Assembly: GCF_000332475.2 (NCBI RefSeq)
Contig: NZ_AOGX02000047.1
Span: 62,001 to 126,000, forward strand
Reading direction: 5' to 3'
DNA from: Leptospira yanagawae serovar Saopaulo str. Sao Paulo = ATCC 700523
GTDB lineage: Bacteria; Spirochaetota; Leptospiria; Leptospirales; Leptospiraceae
DNA: 64,000 nt
Below, one piece after another: positions 37,062 through 44,808 of this stretch; positions within the stretch are counted from its first letter, which is position 1; each line of letters starts with the position of its first letter. Made by a program: the position numbers and the translations under genes. Below the pieces are notes generated by a model. The model made no database searches, was not told where the DNA came from, and worked only from the letters and a program-made list of their open reading frames with translations.

Positions 37062-38408
37062 TTACATCAAACCAAGTTGTTTCATTTTGTATTGGAGGGA
37101 ACCCCTCGAGATTCCCAAGGCCTTTGCCATTCGGATTTGGTTCCCGGAAAAGATCCGCATCGCCAAAAGAATCTTCTGCCTTTCTAAGGCTTCTATCCCT
37201 CGCCGCAAGTCTAAATCTTCCGCATCTGGAATCTCTAAATCCATACGGAGTTTTCCAACCTCAAGGTCAGAAACTTCCACCGTTTGGGTCCGGCAAGTGA
37301 GTATTCCCGAAAGTATCCGGTTGCGCAATTCGACGAAATTTTCTTTGTAAACTCTGGCCGAAAGTTCCTTTTCTGCTTGGGGACTTAAAATCAGCCCCAA
37401 CCGATTTTGGGTCCGGCAAAGTTCTTGGAAAATCGATTGGATGATGCGTACAAAACTCCCCTTGGGGAGTAAACTCAAAGAGGGCAAAAATATCGAATTT
37501 CGCTCCAGGAGTTGTTTGAATTCAGGCAGGATTTCTTGTCCAAATTCCGTTGGACCCAAAAGGAAAAGAGAACCTTTGTAACCAGATTTTGACCACCAGT
37601 CTACGAGGATTTGCTGCTGTCCCAAAGAGAAGGATTGGACATCAGTAAAAACGAGACTCCCTATATTTGCTTCCTTCCCCCATTCATGTATGGCCTTTTC
37701 AAATTTACCAAAATGATCAGGGAGCGACTCCACAACAAGGATGGGAGCCTCTGGACTTTGGGTCTGGTGGATCCACTTTGCGAGCGTCTTTTTACCTGTC
37801 CCAGCTGCTCCAAAAATGGAGACAATGCGATTCTCTCGGAAATCAATAACAGCAGATTCCAAATTCGAAATCTCATCTCGAAAGAAGCGATGGGCTCCAT
37901 CAACAGAGACTGGAACTTGGTTCCCTTGTGGGAGAATGAGGTTCCCCCTCTTCCATTCGTTCCCAATTTTTTCTGCAAATAAAACAAGAAGTGTTAACAC
38001 GGAAAAACTTGGTTTGCCTTCTAACTCTACGAGCAAAAAACCAACACTCTCTCCTGCGTGGATCCGAATGCCAATGGCGTTTGTATTTTTCCCAAAAACT
38101 GGAAATTCAACACCCGGGAAAGAAATGGGCTCTTTGGATGTCATGAGGGTTTCCCAGTGAACCGAACCCCGGTTTAAAAACGAATAATAAAATCCATCCT
38201 CGCCATATCCGAAACTAGCCGATTCGTAAAAAGAATCTTCTCCTTCGGCTTTGAGAACCACAACTCCGCAATGCAATTCGAATTCGGTACATAGCTCAAC
38301 CCACAAAGTTGGGAGGACGGAATCCATCCAATCTTTGCCTGTTTTGCCTGAGGCAAACAAGGACAGGGTGTGTGAATGCATGCTATGAAACTGTTTAAAT
38401 TTAATCAC
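37062..38408 (-). CDS. Degenerate NtrC-like regulator (GAF-like, AAA+, Fis-type HTH)
   Basis: A 448-residue regulator with three parts. An N-terminal GAF-like sensor covers about 1-160. A sigma-54-activator-type AAA+ domain covers about 170-385, with Walker A GAAGTGKKTLAKW and a Walker B-like LVFTDVQS in place of the usual LDEI. A C-terminal Fis-type helix-turn-helix (QIRMAKALGISRGSLQYKM) closes the protein. The GAFTGA loop needed to contact sigma-54 is not found, so it may bind DNA without activating sigma-54 polymerase. The start is either GTG 38408 or ATG 38381. It is divergent from parA across a 203-base region with two matching palindromes, its likely target. Confidence 0.82.
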   Translation of the reverse strand: MIKFKQFHSMHSHTLSLFASGKTGKDWMDSVLPTLWVELCTEFELHCGVVVLKAEGEDSFYESASFGYGEDGFYYSFLNRGSVHWETLMTSKEPISFPGVEFPVFGKNTNAIGIRIHAGESVGFLLVELEGKPSFSVLTLLVLFAEKIGNEWKRGNLILPQGNQVPVSVDGAHRFFRDEISNLESAVIDFRENRIVSIFGAAGTGKKTLAKWIHQTQSPEAPILVVESLPDHFGKFEKAIHEWGKEANIGSLVFTDVQSFSLGQQQILVDWWSKSGYKGSLFLLGPTEFGQEILPEFKQLLERNSIFLPSLSLLPKGSFVRIIQSIFQELCRTQNRLGLILSPQAEKELSARVYKENFVELRNRILSGILTCRTQTVEVSDLEVGKLRMDLEIPDAEDLDLRRGIEALERQKILLAMRIFSGNQIRMAKALGISRGSLQYKMKQLGLM

Positions 38409-38611
38409 TTTGTCAAGTACGTACCGTTTTAAATGTCGGACGTCCGACCAAAAGAAACGAGATAGTTTTTGCTAATTTTTGGTATGTCGGATGTCCGACA
38501 ATGAGGATAGAAGTTGTCCAAAAATCCTTTTTTTGGCTATTTCCAAAAATTCAATTGATCCCAATTTTTCAAAAAGAAAGCATACCAATTGGGAAGGGAA
38601 ACAAGAGATAG
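38409..38611. promoter_or_regulatory. Divergent control region with two copies of a palindrome
   Basis: Between the NtrC-like gene and parA, GTCGGACGTCCGAC is a perfect 14-bp palindrome at 38435-38448. TGTCGGA-TG-TCCGACA at 38485-38500 is a near copy with 7-bp arms. Their consensus is TGTCGGAYGTCCGAC, and the centres are 51 bases apart, close to five helical turns, suggesting cooperative binding. A small palindrome GTACGTAC is at 38417-38424. They could be parS-like sites for ParB, an operator for ParA/ParB autoregulation, or sites for the divergent regulator. Confidence 0.65.
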
Positions 38612-39364
38612 ATGATCACCATTGCAGTTGCGAATCAAAAAGGCGGAGAGGGAAAAACAACTACTTCTTTGAATCTTGCCATGGGATTGGCTCGCCGAAA
38701 TCTCAAAACTTTGCTCATCGATATGGACCCTCAGGCAAACTCCACAGGCATTTTTCTGAACCCCGAAACCGTTGAGAAAGACCTTGCCCACTTATTCCAA
38801 AACTCTGCTCATATCAAAGATATCATTGCACCGGCGTATAACGAGCATTTGTGGATTGCACCATCTAGCATGCGTTTGGCGGAAATGGAAACAGTTTCGG
38901 TAAACTCAGTGGAAGCTCCTTATATCCTGAGAGACTCGTTATCGGGACTAAAGGATTTCGAGTTTGTAATCATCGATTGCCCGCCGTCCCTATCCATTTT
39001 TACAGTGAATAGCCTTGTGGCCGCAAACTACGTGCTCATCCCCCTACAAGCAGAAAAGTTTTCAATGGACGGAATTATGGGATTACAACAAACCATTTCC
39101 TCTATCAAAAAAAGAATTAACCCTGACCTAGAAATTTTAGGTGCTCTCATCACCCAACTGAAACCCCAAACCCTTTTGACCAAAACCATCTTACCAGTTC
39201 TCACAAAATACTTCCGAATTTTTGAACATACAATTTCGGATGGAGTGGCAATTGGAGAAAGTCATTTGGCAAAAAAATCGGTGTATGACTACAACCGATC
39301 TTCCAGGCAATCTCAAGAGTATGAAGGTTTCATCGAGGAGGTTTTGAATGAGCTTAAAAAGTAA
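38612..39364 (+). CDS. parA: ParA partition ATPase
   Basis: A 250-residue type Ia-like chromosome/plasmid partition ATPase without an N-terminal HTH extension. The deviant Walker A is NQKGGEGKTT (residues 8-17), with Glu where most family members have Val. LLIDMDPQANST and FVIIDCPPSLSIFTVNSL are the other switch motifs. ATP-bound ParA binds DNA non-specifically and ParB stimulates hydrolysis, moving the replicon. It overlaps parB by 17 bases. The promoter probably lies among the palindromes upstream. Confidence 0.95.
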   Translation: MITIAVANQKGGEGKTTTSLNLAMGLARRNLKTLLIDMDPQANSTGIFLNPETVEKDLAHLFQNSAHIKDIIAPAYNEHLWIAPSSMRLAEMETVSVNSVEAPYILRDSLSGLKDFEFVIIDCPPSLSIFTVNSLVAANYVLIPLQAEKFSMDGIMGLQQTISSIKKRINPDLEILGALITQLKPQTLLTKTILPVLTKYFRIFEHTISDGVAIGESHLAKKSVYDYNRSSRQSQEYEGFIEEVLNELKK

Positions 39365-40169
39365 ACGACTAGGATCTCTCGCTGACATCTACCAAGCTGA
39401 AAACTTAGATGGCACCATTCGTACGATTCGGATGGACAAAATCCAACCCTCCGAACACCAACCTCGCCAAGAGAGGAAAAAAGGGATCGAAGAGTTAGCG
39501 CAAACCTTAAAGGCAGATGGCCTCCTCCAACCCATCATTGTTTCGAAAAGTGAAAGGGAAGGAAGTTATAAAATCATTGCTGGCGAAAGGAGATACCATG
39601 CCGCCAAATCCCTTGGATGGTCCGAGATTGAATGCAAAATCCTAAACCGACCAGACAAAGAAATTTACAAACTTGCGGTGATCGAAAACTTACAAAGGGA
39701 AAACCTCTCCCCTTATGAAGAAGTCGATGCCCTCGTTTTTTTGAAACAAACACATCATTATACGGACCAAGAATTAGGAGATATGTTTGGAAAAAGCCGC
39801 AGTTACATGACTGAGGTTTTATCCATCACATCTATGTCAAAGGCCGACTTAGACAAATGTAAAAAAAACGAGATCTATAACAAGAACCTCCTTGTCCAAG
39901 CCGCGCAGGCCGCCAAAAAAGGAAGTTTGGATGAGTTTTTAACCCTCTACCATAAAGGTGCTTTAAAAACCGTAAAGGATGCGAAAGACTTCAACAAACA
40001 AGTAAAGTCGGGAGAACCTACAAAATCAAATCCCACTACCCTTTCGGGATACAAAATCAGAAGGACAGTAAGCGGGATTCAAATCCAGTCAGACGATGAA
40101 ATCCTCTTGGGCGATATCTATAAATTTATACGAAAGGAATTGTCCAAAAAATATGGCGATTCGGCATAA
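39348..40169 (+). CDS. parB: ParB partition protein (CTPase)
   Basis: A 273-residue ParB. The N-terminal CTP-binding domain shows IQPSEHQPRQE, GLLQPIIVSK, IIAGERRYHAAKSLGW and VIENLQRENLSPYEEVDAL, in the usual order. A central helix-turn-helix (DQELGDMFGKSRSYMTEVLS) recognises parS. The C-terminal part (about 215-273) should dimerise. It starts inside parA and is followed by the origin-like leader of the rep gene. Since the family loads at palindromic parS sites, the repeats at 38435-38500 are candidate targets. Confidence 0.95.
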   Translation: MSLKSKRLGSLADIYQAENLDGTIRTIRMDKIQPSEHQPRQERKKGIEELAQTLKADGLLQPIIVSKSEREGSYKIIAGERRYHAAKSLGWSEIECKILNRPDKEIYKLAVIENLQRENLSPYEEVDALVFLKQTHHYTDQELGDMFGKSRSYMTEVLSITSMSKADLDKCKKNEIYNKNLLVQAAQAAKKGSLDEFLTLYHKGALKTVKDAKDFNKQVKSGEPTKSNPTTLSGYKIRRTVSGIQIQSDDEILLGDIYKFIRKELSKKYGDSA

Positions 40170-40243
40170 CCCAAACATGTACTTAGCAGTCAAGTACTTA
40201 GGAAAAAAATTTTAAGTACTGGCTGGGAAAATACTGTACGAAC

Positions 40244-40271
40244 TTGACATCTACCAGAATCCGACAATAAT
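40244..40271 (+). promoter_or_regulatory. Predicted rep promoter
   Basis: TTGACA (40244-40249) and AATAAT (40266-40271, five of six matches) are separated by 16 bases. Transcription would begin near 40278 and give a leader of about 230 bases before the rep GTG at 40509. A GACATAAT word overlaps the predicted start site and could be an operator for the Rep protein. Confidence 0.55.
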
Positions 40272-40349
40272 GTGACATAATAAAACTATTTGAGTTTAAG
40301 CAGAAACCTTTTCTTGCGAGAAAAGGTGAGGGGCAAGTATTGTCCCAAC

Positions 40350-40414
40350 CCGAAAAGAAAAAAATTCCCCTGGTACACCAGGGGGTCGGGGTTTCCCGAA
40401 GGAATGTTGTTGGA
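40350..40414 (-). ncRNA. Predicted counter-transcribed RNA in the rep leader
   Basis: On the minus strand a promoter-like TTGACA (plus 40444-40449) with AATTAT 17 bases on (plus 40421-40426) would start an RNA near 40414. Two hairpins follow: TCGGG-AAAC-CCCGA, then CCCCTGG-TGTA-CCAGGGG, the latter followed by AATTTTTTTCTTTT, a textbook intrinsic terminator ending about 40350. The product, about 65 bases, is fully complementary to the rep mRNA leader. Antisense RNAs in this position control copy number in many plasmids. No protein gene uses this terminator. Confidence 0.55.
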
Positions 40415-40508
40415 TGAGACATAATTAACATTATGTCAGATAATGTCAACTCCTTCATTTTAATTGCTTAAAATTAGTTTCATTTTTGCAGAAAAATGGA
40501 GGAGTCCT

Positions 40509-41432
40509 GTGAGCGACTTGCGTCACCCTTATATCCGTCTGATGACCGACATCATAGATTCAGGTGTCTGGGCAGAGTTATCCCATGCTGCAAAGACCCT
40601 CTACCCGGTCTTACTCAAGTTCAGTGATTACAATTTCAAACCAGTTTGGCCCAACACAGAAACACTGATGAGGCTCACGGGATTCAAAACAAAAAAATCA
40701 ATTGTTTCTGCCAAAAAAGAATTAACGAGTGCGGGACTCTTATACCAAGTACCAGGCAGCGGTCGCACCTCTACCCGGTACCACTTTTCCTTCCATTATG
40801 AGGGTTCCAAAATTACCCCTCTGGGAGATACCCAGATACACCCCAGGGAGCCAGAAAAAGATCCCTCTGGGGGATCGAAATTGGATGCAAAGGGGGGTTC
40901 TGTTGGGACCCCTAACCATATTAATATAACTATATCCAATACGAACAATCCGCAAACCCCGAAAGAAATGGGGGAAAGTTTGGGGCAAACAAAGGAAGAG
41001 AAAAAAGATTTTGAATCGCTCGTGGATTTGTTTGGGCCAGAGATCGCCTTGGAAGCCTATCGCAAAGCAGTGAGCCTACACATGGAATCAAATGCTTCTT
41101 ATGTGAAAACACTTTGTCGTGAACTCGTCAGTTTGCAGAGGAAGGAAGTGCTTAATCTTGAGCAGAATCAATCCCCTTCCGCCACTACCCCGCACCCAGC
41201 CTCATGGTCTGGATTTTTGGCTTGGGCCTCCAAAGAATTAACGGAATCCTCTTACCGCCAATTGGAAAGGGTAAAAGTGGAGACAGATGGAAATGTCATC
41301 GTAGTCACTTCTTCTGTTTTCGGACATTTGAGGCAAATCATCCAAATGTATTTTACGGAACGTGTCAAACCAATGGTCCTAGTTGTGTTTACAGAAGTAG
41401 AAGAAGGCTCACGTGTGAGCGAAATTCGATAG
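40509..41432 (+). CDS. rep: Replication initiator-like protein with N-terminal winged HTH
   Basis: About 308 residues, starting at GTG 40509 behind an excellent GGAGGAG; the longer ORF start at 40464 falls in the leader. Residues about 1-105 look like a helix-turn-helix (HTH_36-like) domain of phage and plasmid Rep proteins (VWAELSHAAKTLYPVLLKF, then WPNTETLMRLTGFKTKKSI, then KKELTSAGLL). A polar linker (105-165) leads to a helical segment (DLFGPEIALEAYRKAV) and a C-terminal domain (SWSGFLAWASKELTES). Function is inferred from location after parAB and the fold pattern. It has no similarity I recognise to DnaA or RepA proteins of enterobacterial plasmids. Confidence 0.75.
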   Translation: MSDLRHPYIRLMTDIIDSGVWAELSHAAKTLYPVLLKFSDYNFKPVWPNTETLMRLTGFKTKKSIVSAKKELTSAGLLYQVPGSGRTSTRYHFSFHYEGSKITPLGDTQIHPREPEKDPSGGSKLDAKGGSVGTPNHINITISNTNNPQTPKEMGESLGQTKEEKKDFESLVDLFGPEIALEAYRKAVSLHMESNASYVKTLCRELVSLQRKEVLNLEQNQSPSATTPHPASWSGFLAWASKELTESSYRQLERVKVETDGNVIVVTSSVFGHLRQIIQMYFTERVKPMVLVVFTEVEEGSRVSEIR

Positions 41433-41484
41433 ACTGATTAGAAAAACGGTATTTTTTGGAAGGAATCATAACAGTAAAAAGCGC

Positions 41485-43995
41485 ATGAAAGATCATTTAA
41501 TCCGCACAAGTCACCCCTACTCTCTCCCCATTCAATCCGTATCAACTACGGGAACTTATGAAATCAAAAATAACGAATTTTTATCCTTTATGGAAGAAAA
41601 GGAGCAATCCTCCCTTTCCTCGATCATCTTTCAGTTTGATGATGTTGTTTTTTTTAATGGAATCGAGTTATTACCTGGTAAAGATGGATTGGATTTTTTT
41701 CCTGATTCCTTTCGATTTGAATTGTCCCATGATGGAAAGTATTGGGAACCAATCTTACAAGAATCTTCCTTTAGGAAATCATTCAAAACTTCTGCCAAAT
41801 GGCTGTTTTCGTTAACTAGCGCTCGTTATGTGAAGTTTATATCTAAAATTTCGAGAAAAGCAAGTAACGGAAAAAATAGGATTAGTTTTGGTCCGCTTCG
41901 GATCCTTGTGAGTGGTGTGCAGTCCATCCAAGTCAGTTCAGAATTAGACAGGTTGTATGTAAAAGAAAACTTATTTGATACTAGAACTGACTATGGTTGG
42001 TCTTCTAAAAAAAAGGAAGAACCTGCAGATGAGTATGTCATTTTAGATATGGGGTCCGTCAACAGAATTGAAGAATTTCGAATGTTGACGAAAAATGATC
42101 CGATTACCAATTTTCCAGAGCGTTTCATTGTTTATTACAGTGAAGACGATCTGACATGGCACCAGTTGCATGAAGAGAACTATTTTTTATCTGAGCCAGG
42201 TACTTGGTACAAGTGGCGTTTCCCTCCTGTCAATTTACGATTTTTGAAAATCGTTTTCATCGATGAAAAACAATCGAACAAAAAAGAATACATCACTGAA
42301 GTCATCGAAATCGAACTGTATTCCAGTGCCGATAAAAAAGAGTCCGGTGGGCCAACAAGAGAACCCCTCCCCTATGCTTCTGTCTTAAGATCAGGGATCA
42401 TTCGGCTTGCTGTTGATGGCGAAGTGAAAGAAGGAGTTGTTGTACAGTCAAACGATAGGCGCCTTCGAGATGCCACAACGGAATACCGTGGGATTGTTGA
42501 ACTAGCCTCCGATGGGGAAGAAAAACCTGGAGTTGCCGTACAAGGTAATGATAAACGCCTAAAAATCGCCACTGAACTCACTCATGGACTTGTGAGACTC
42601 GCAAGGAGTGGAGAAGCAAGGCCTGGGCTTGTTGTACAATCGGATGATGAACGTTTGCGAAATGCCTCTACCGACCATCCCGGAATCGTAGAGCTTGCGT
42701 TAGATGGAGAGACAAGGCCTGGTGTCGCGGTGCAAGGGAATGACTCAAGATTACGGGTAGCGACGAAAAAATCAGTTGGACTTGTTCAATTGGCAGAAGC
42801 TGGTGAAACTGCTATCGATAAGGTAGTCACTGGTGATGACCCAAGACTAAAGGATGCGACCACCACGGCAAAGGGTATTGTGCAATTGGCAGCTAATGGT
42901 GGTGAGGAGGCAAATACAGTTGTCCAAGGCAATGACAAACGTCTCAAATTAGCGAGTACTGAGTCACATGGGATCGTACAACTTGCACACTCTGGCGAAA
43001 CAAAGGCAGGTGTGGTTGTGCAAGGGAATGATAAACGTCTCGCCAAAGCTGCGTTTGACGAAGCAGGGATCGTCATTCTTGCAAATCACGGAGAAGCTGT
43101 TCCTGGTAAGGTAGTTTTATCAGACGATCCTAGGTTATCTGACAAAAGAGATCCAAAACCTCATACCCACCCCTACGCCGAAAAAGAACATGATTTCAAT
43201 TCCCACACTGGATTATTAAAGATTACTGGCGAAGCAGAATCTGCTTCAAAAGGATATGTACCTCCCCAACCTAGTGATGCCATCATTTACGGAAAAAATA
43301 CGAAAAATGGATCGGGTCTACTTGGTGTATCCTCTGGGATTGGCGTTGTTGGATTTGGGGATTCCATTGGTTTATATGGAATTTCCAAAGGGAAAGACAA
43401 TATTCGTTCTGCAGGTATCTTGGGTGCCGGCACTTCGGCACCTGGTGGTCGTTTTGTTTCTCAGTCAGAGTTTGCCATCATTGCGGATGGGAAAGGGATA
43501 CCTGGTTATGAATTAACAGGGTCTGGAAAAGCGATATATGCAAACGGAGAGTCTGTATTTGAGGGAAACCTTCGCATCACAAAAGATGGTGGTGAGGAAT
43601 GCATTGCCAGGTATTTTCGATTGGATGGAAAAGATGTAATCACATCTGGGGATTTACTGGTTGCTACAGAAGAAACAGGTGTGCTTGGTAGATCCAAACA
43701 CCCCTACTCTACCAATGTGATTGGTGTTGCTGTATCCAATGCAAATCTAGTGTTTGGGAAACAAGAGAAAGGTGTAGAATATGTCCTTGTTGCCATGTTA
43801 GGAATCACCAAAATCCATGTTGATGCAACACAAGTTCCCATTTATCCTGGAGACCTTTTGGTTTCAGGTCTTTCTTCTGGACATGCGATCAAAGCTGATC
43901 CTTCCAAATTAAAACCAGGAATGCTTGTCGCAAAAGCCATGGAAGCTTGCAAAAAAGACAAAGGTCATATCCTTTGTATGTTAACTTTCTCCTAA
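41485..43995 (+). CDS. Large protein with discoidin-like domains and tail-fibre-type repeats
   Basis: An 836-residue protein without an obvious signal peptide. Residues about 1-150 and 155-295 are beta-rich and resemble F5/8 type C (discoidin) modules (FRFELSHDGKYWEPIL; FIVYYSEDDLTWHQLH). Eight repeats of about 32 residues follow (about 302-556) with consensus GIVxLAxxGExxxGxVVQGNDxRLxxAT, the pattern of phage tail fibres. A Gly-rich C-terminal region (about 570-836) ends GDLLVSGLSSGHAIKAD and PGMLVAKAME, as in some tail-associated proteins. It could be a tail-fibre relic, a contractile-injection-system fibre, or a surface adhesin exported by an unusual route. It is 52 bases after rep, and its 3' end overlaps convergent mqnD by 15 bases. 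Confidence 0.75.
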   Translation: MKDHLIRTSHPYSLPIQSVSTTGTYEIKNNEFLSFMEEKEQSSLSSIIFQFDDVVFFNGIELLPGKDGLDFFPDSFRFELSHDGKYWEPILQESSFRKSFKTSAKWLFSLTSARYVKFISKISRKASNGKNRISFGPLRILVSGVQSIQVSSELDRLYVKENLFDTRTDYGWSSKKKEEPADEYVILDMGSVNRIEEFRMLTKNDPITNFPERFIVYYSEDDLTWHQLHEENYFLSEPGTWYKWRFPPVNLRFLKIVFIDEKQSNKKEYITEVIEIELYSSADKKESGGPTREPLPYASVLRSGIIRLAVDGEVKEGVVVQSNDRRLRDATTEYRGIVELASDGEEKPGVAVQGNDKRLKIATELTHGLVRLARSGEARPGLVVQSDDERLRNASTDHPGIVELALDGETRPGVAVQGNDSRLRVATKKSVGLVQLAEAGETAIDKVVTGDDPRLKDATTTAKGIVQLAANGGEEANTVVQGNDKRLKLASTESHGIVQLAHSGETKAGVVVQGNDKRLAKAAFDEAGIVILANHGEAVPGKVVLSDDPRLSDKRDPKPHTHPYAEKEHDFNSHTGLLKITGEAESASKGYVPPQPSDAIIYGKNTKNGSGLLGVSSGIGVVGFGDSIGLYGISKGKDNIRSAGILGAGTSAPGGRFVSQSEFAIIADGKGIPGYELTGSGKAIYANGESVFEGNLRITKDGGEECIARYFRLDGKDVITSGDLLVATEETGVLGRSKHPYSTNVIGVAVSNANLVFGKQEKGVEYVLVAMLGITKIHVDATQVPIYPGDLLVSGLSSGHAIKADPSKLKPGMLVAKAMEACKKDKGHILCMLTFS
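42388..43155 (+). repeat. Eight tandem ~96-base coding repeats
   Basis: Eight in-frame units of about 96 bases encode the GIVQLA...VVQGNDKRL repeats of the tail-fibre-like protein. The units differ from each other at many positions, so they are old and not freshly duplicated. Repeats 6 and 7 share the most sequence. The last unit (VVLSDDPRLSDKRD) leads into a His/Asp-rich junction (PHTHPYAEKEHDFNSH). Confidence 0.8.
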
Positions 43996-44808
43996 AAATA
44001 AGGGAGGGATTGTTGTGGGTTTTGGAGCGAAACCTGCATCAATTGCCCTTTTTAGTAAATAAGTGATTGCGTTGTGTCCTTCTTCTCCTAAACGTTTTGT
44101 GAATTCATTTACATATAAATTGATATGAGATCGGATCACCTCGTCATCCTTGTTTTGTGAATTCATTCGTATGTAGTCCATCATCTCTTTGGGTTCAAGG
44201 TAAGCTGCTTCTAAACTCCGTTGCAATTCTTTCTGGAATATTAACGCTTCTTCTTTTGGGATATCACGTCTTATGGCAATGGCACCAAGTGGGATTGGGT
44301 AACTTGTGGAAGATTCCCACCATTCTCCAAGATCTACCACTTTCTCAAGACCTCTTTCTTCATAAGTAAACCTTTCTTCGTGAATGATGACTCCCAAACT
44401 ATCGTCTTCTAATAAAAGAGTTGGGATGATTTGGTCATATCTAAGGGCAGTTGGTTTGTGGGTTCCATTAGTATACAAAGACAAAAGTAAGTTTGCCGTA
44501 GTCATTAGCCCAGGGATATAAAGCCTTTTATAATTTGTCAAACTTGTGTTGGTGTTTTTTTTTCGGACAAGAATGGGACCACAGCCCCTTCCTAATGCAG
44601 AACCTGTTTCCAACAAAATGTATCGATCCATGATTTGGAAGTAAGCTGCAAACGATAGTTTTGTTACAGGAAATTTGCTTTCCTTCGCAAACTCGTTTAG
44701 ATTTTCTACATCATACAGTTCTTCTTTCACTGGATAATCGGGGTTTCGAATTAAGTGATAAAACAAAAATGTATCGTTCGGACAAGGTGAATAGGCAAGT
44801 GAAATCAT
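43981..44808 (-). CDS. mqnD: 1,4-dihydroxy-6-naphthoate synthase (futalosine pathway)
   Basis: MqnD converts cyclic de-hypoxanthinylfutalosine to 1,4-dihydroxy-6-naphthoate in the alternative route to menaquinone. The 275-residue protein starts LAYSPCPNDTFLFYHLI, the hallmark of this family. The substrate-binding region follows (ILLETGSALGRGCGPILV), then RYDQIIPTLLLEDDSLGVII. It has the two-domain periplasmic-binding-protein-like fold and no signal, as expected for the cytosol. It overlaps the upstream membrane protein by 4 bases. The C-terminal end overlaps the convergent tail-fibre-like gene. Related MqnA acts earlier in the pathway and is a less likely identity. Confidence 0.9.
   Translation of the reverse strand: MISLAYSPCPNDTFLFYHLIRNPDYPVKEELYDVENLNEFAKESKFPVTKLSFAAYFQIMDRYILLETGSALGRGCGPILVRKKNTNTSLTNYKRLYIPGLMTTANLLLSLYTNGTHKPTALRYDQIIPTLLLEDDSLGVIIHEERFTYEERGLEKVVDLGEWWESSTSYPIPLGAIAIRRDIPKEEALIFQKELQRSLEAAYLEPKEMMDYIRMNSQNKDDEVIRSHINLYVNEFTKRLGEEGHNAITYLLKRAIDAGFAPKPTTIPPLFLGES

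Larger units (their letters stand above)
40170..40508 (+). other. Candidate replication origin and rep leader
   Basis: This 339-base region between parB and rep is dense in repeats. AGTACTTA/TAAGTACT is an 8-bp inverted repeat (40193-40200, 40213-40220), with a further GTACTTAG at 40179. ACCTTTTCT/AGAAAAGGT is a 9-bp hairpin (40306-40327). CCCCTGG/CCAGGGG is a 7-bp hairpin (40367-40384). GACATAAT-like words occur at 40274-40281, 40419-40426, and inverted at 40430-40437 and 40441-40447. Such a layout resembles plasmid and chromid origins with an iteron-like cluster and a controlled rep leader. Confidence 0.6.

Noticed and set aside
40198..40458. 86-residue minus-strand ORF in the rep leader
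   Set aside because: Composition is poor, and it runs through the hairpins and the predicted antisense RNA; the signals there explain the DNA better.
42388..43155. Repeats considered as a CRISPR array
   Set aside because: The units are about 96 bases, coding, in frame and diverged, without spacers.
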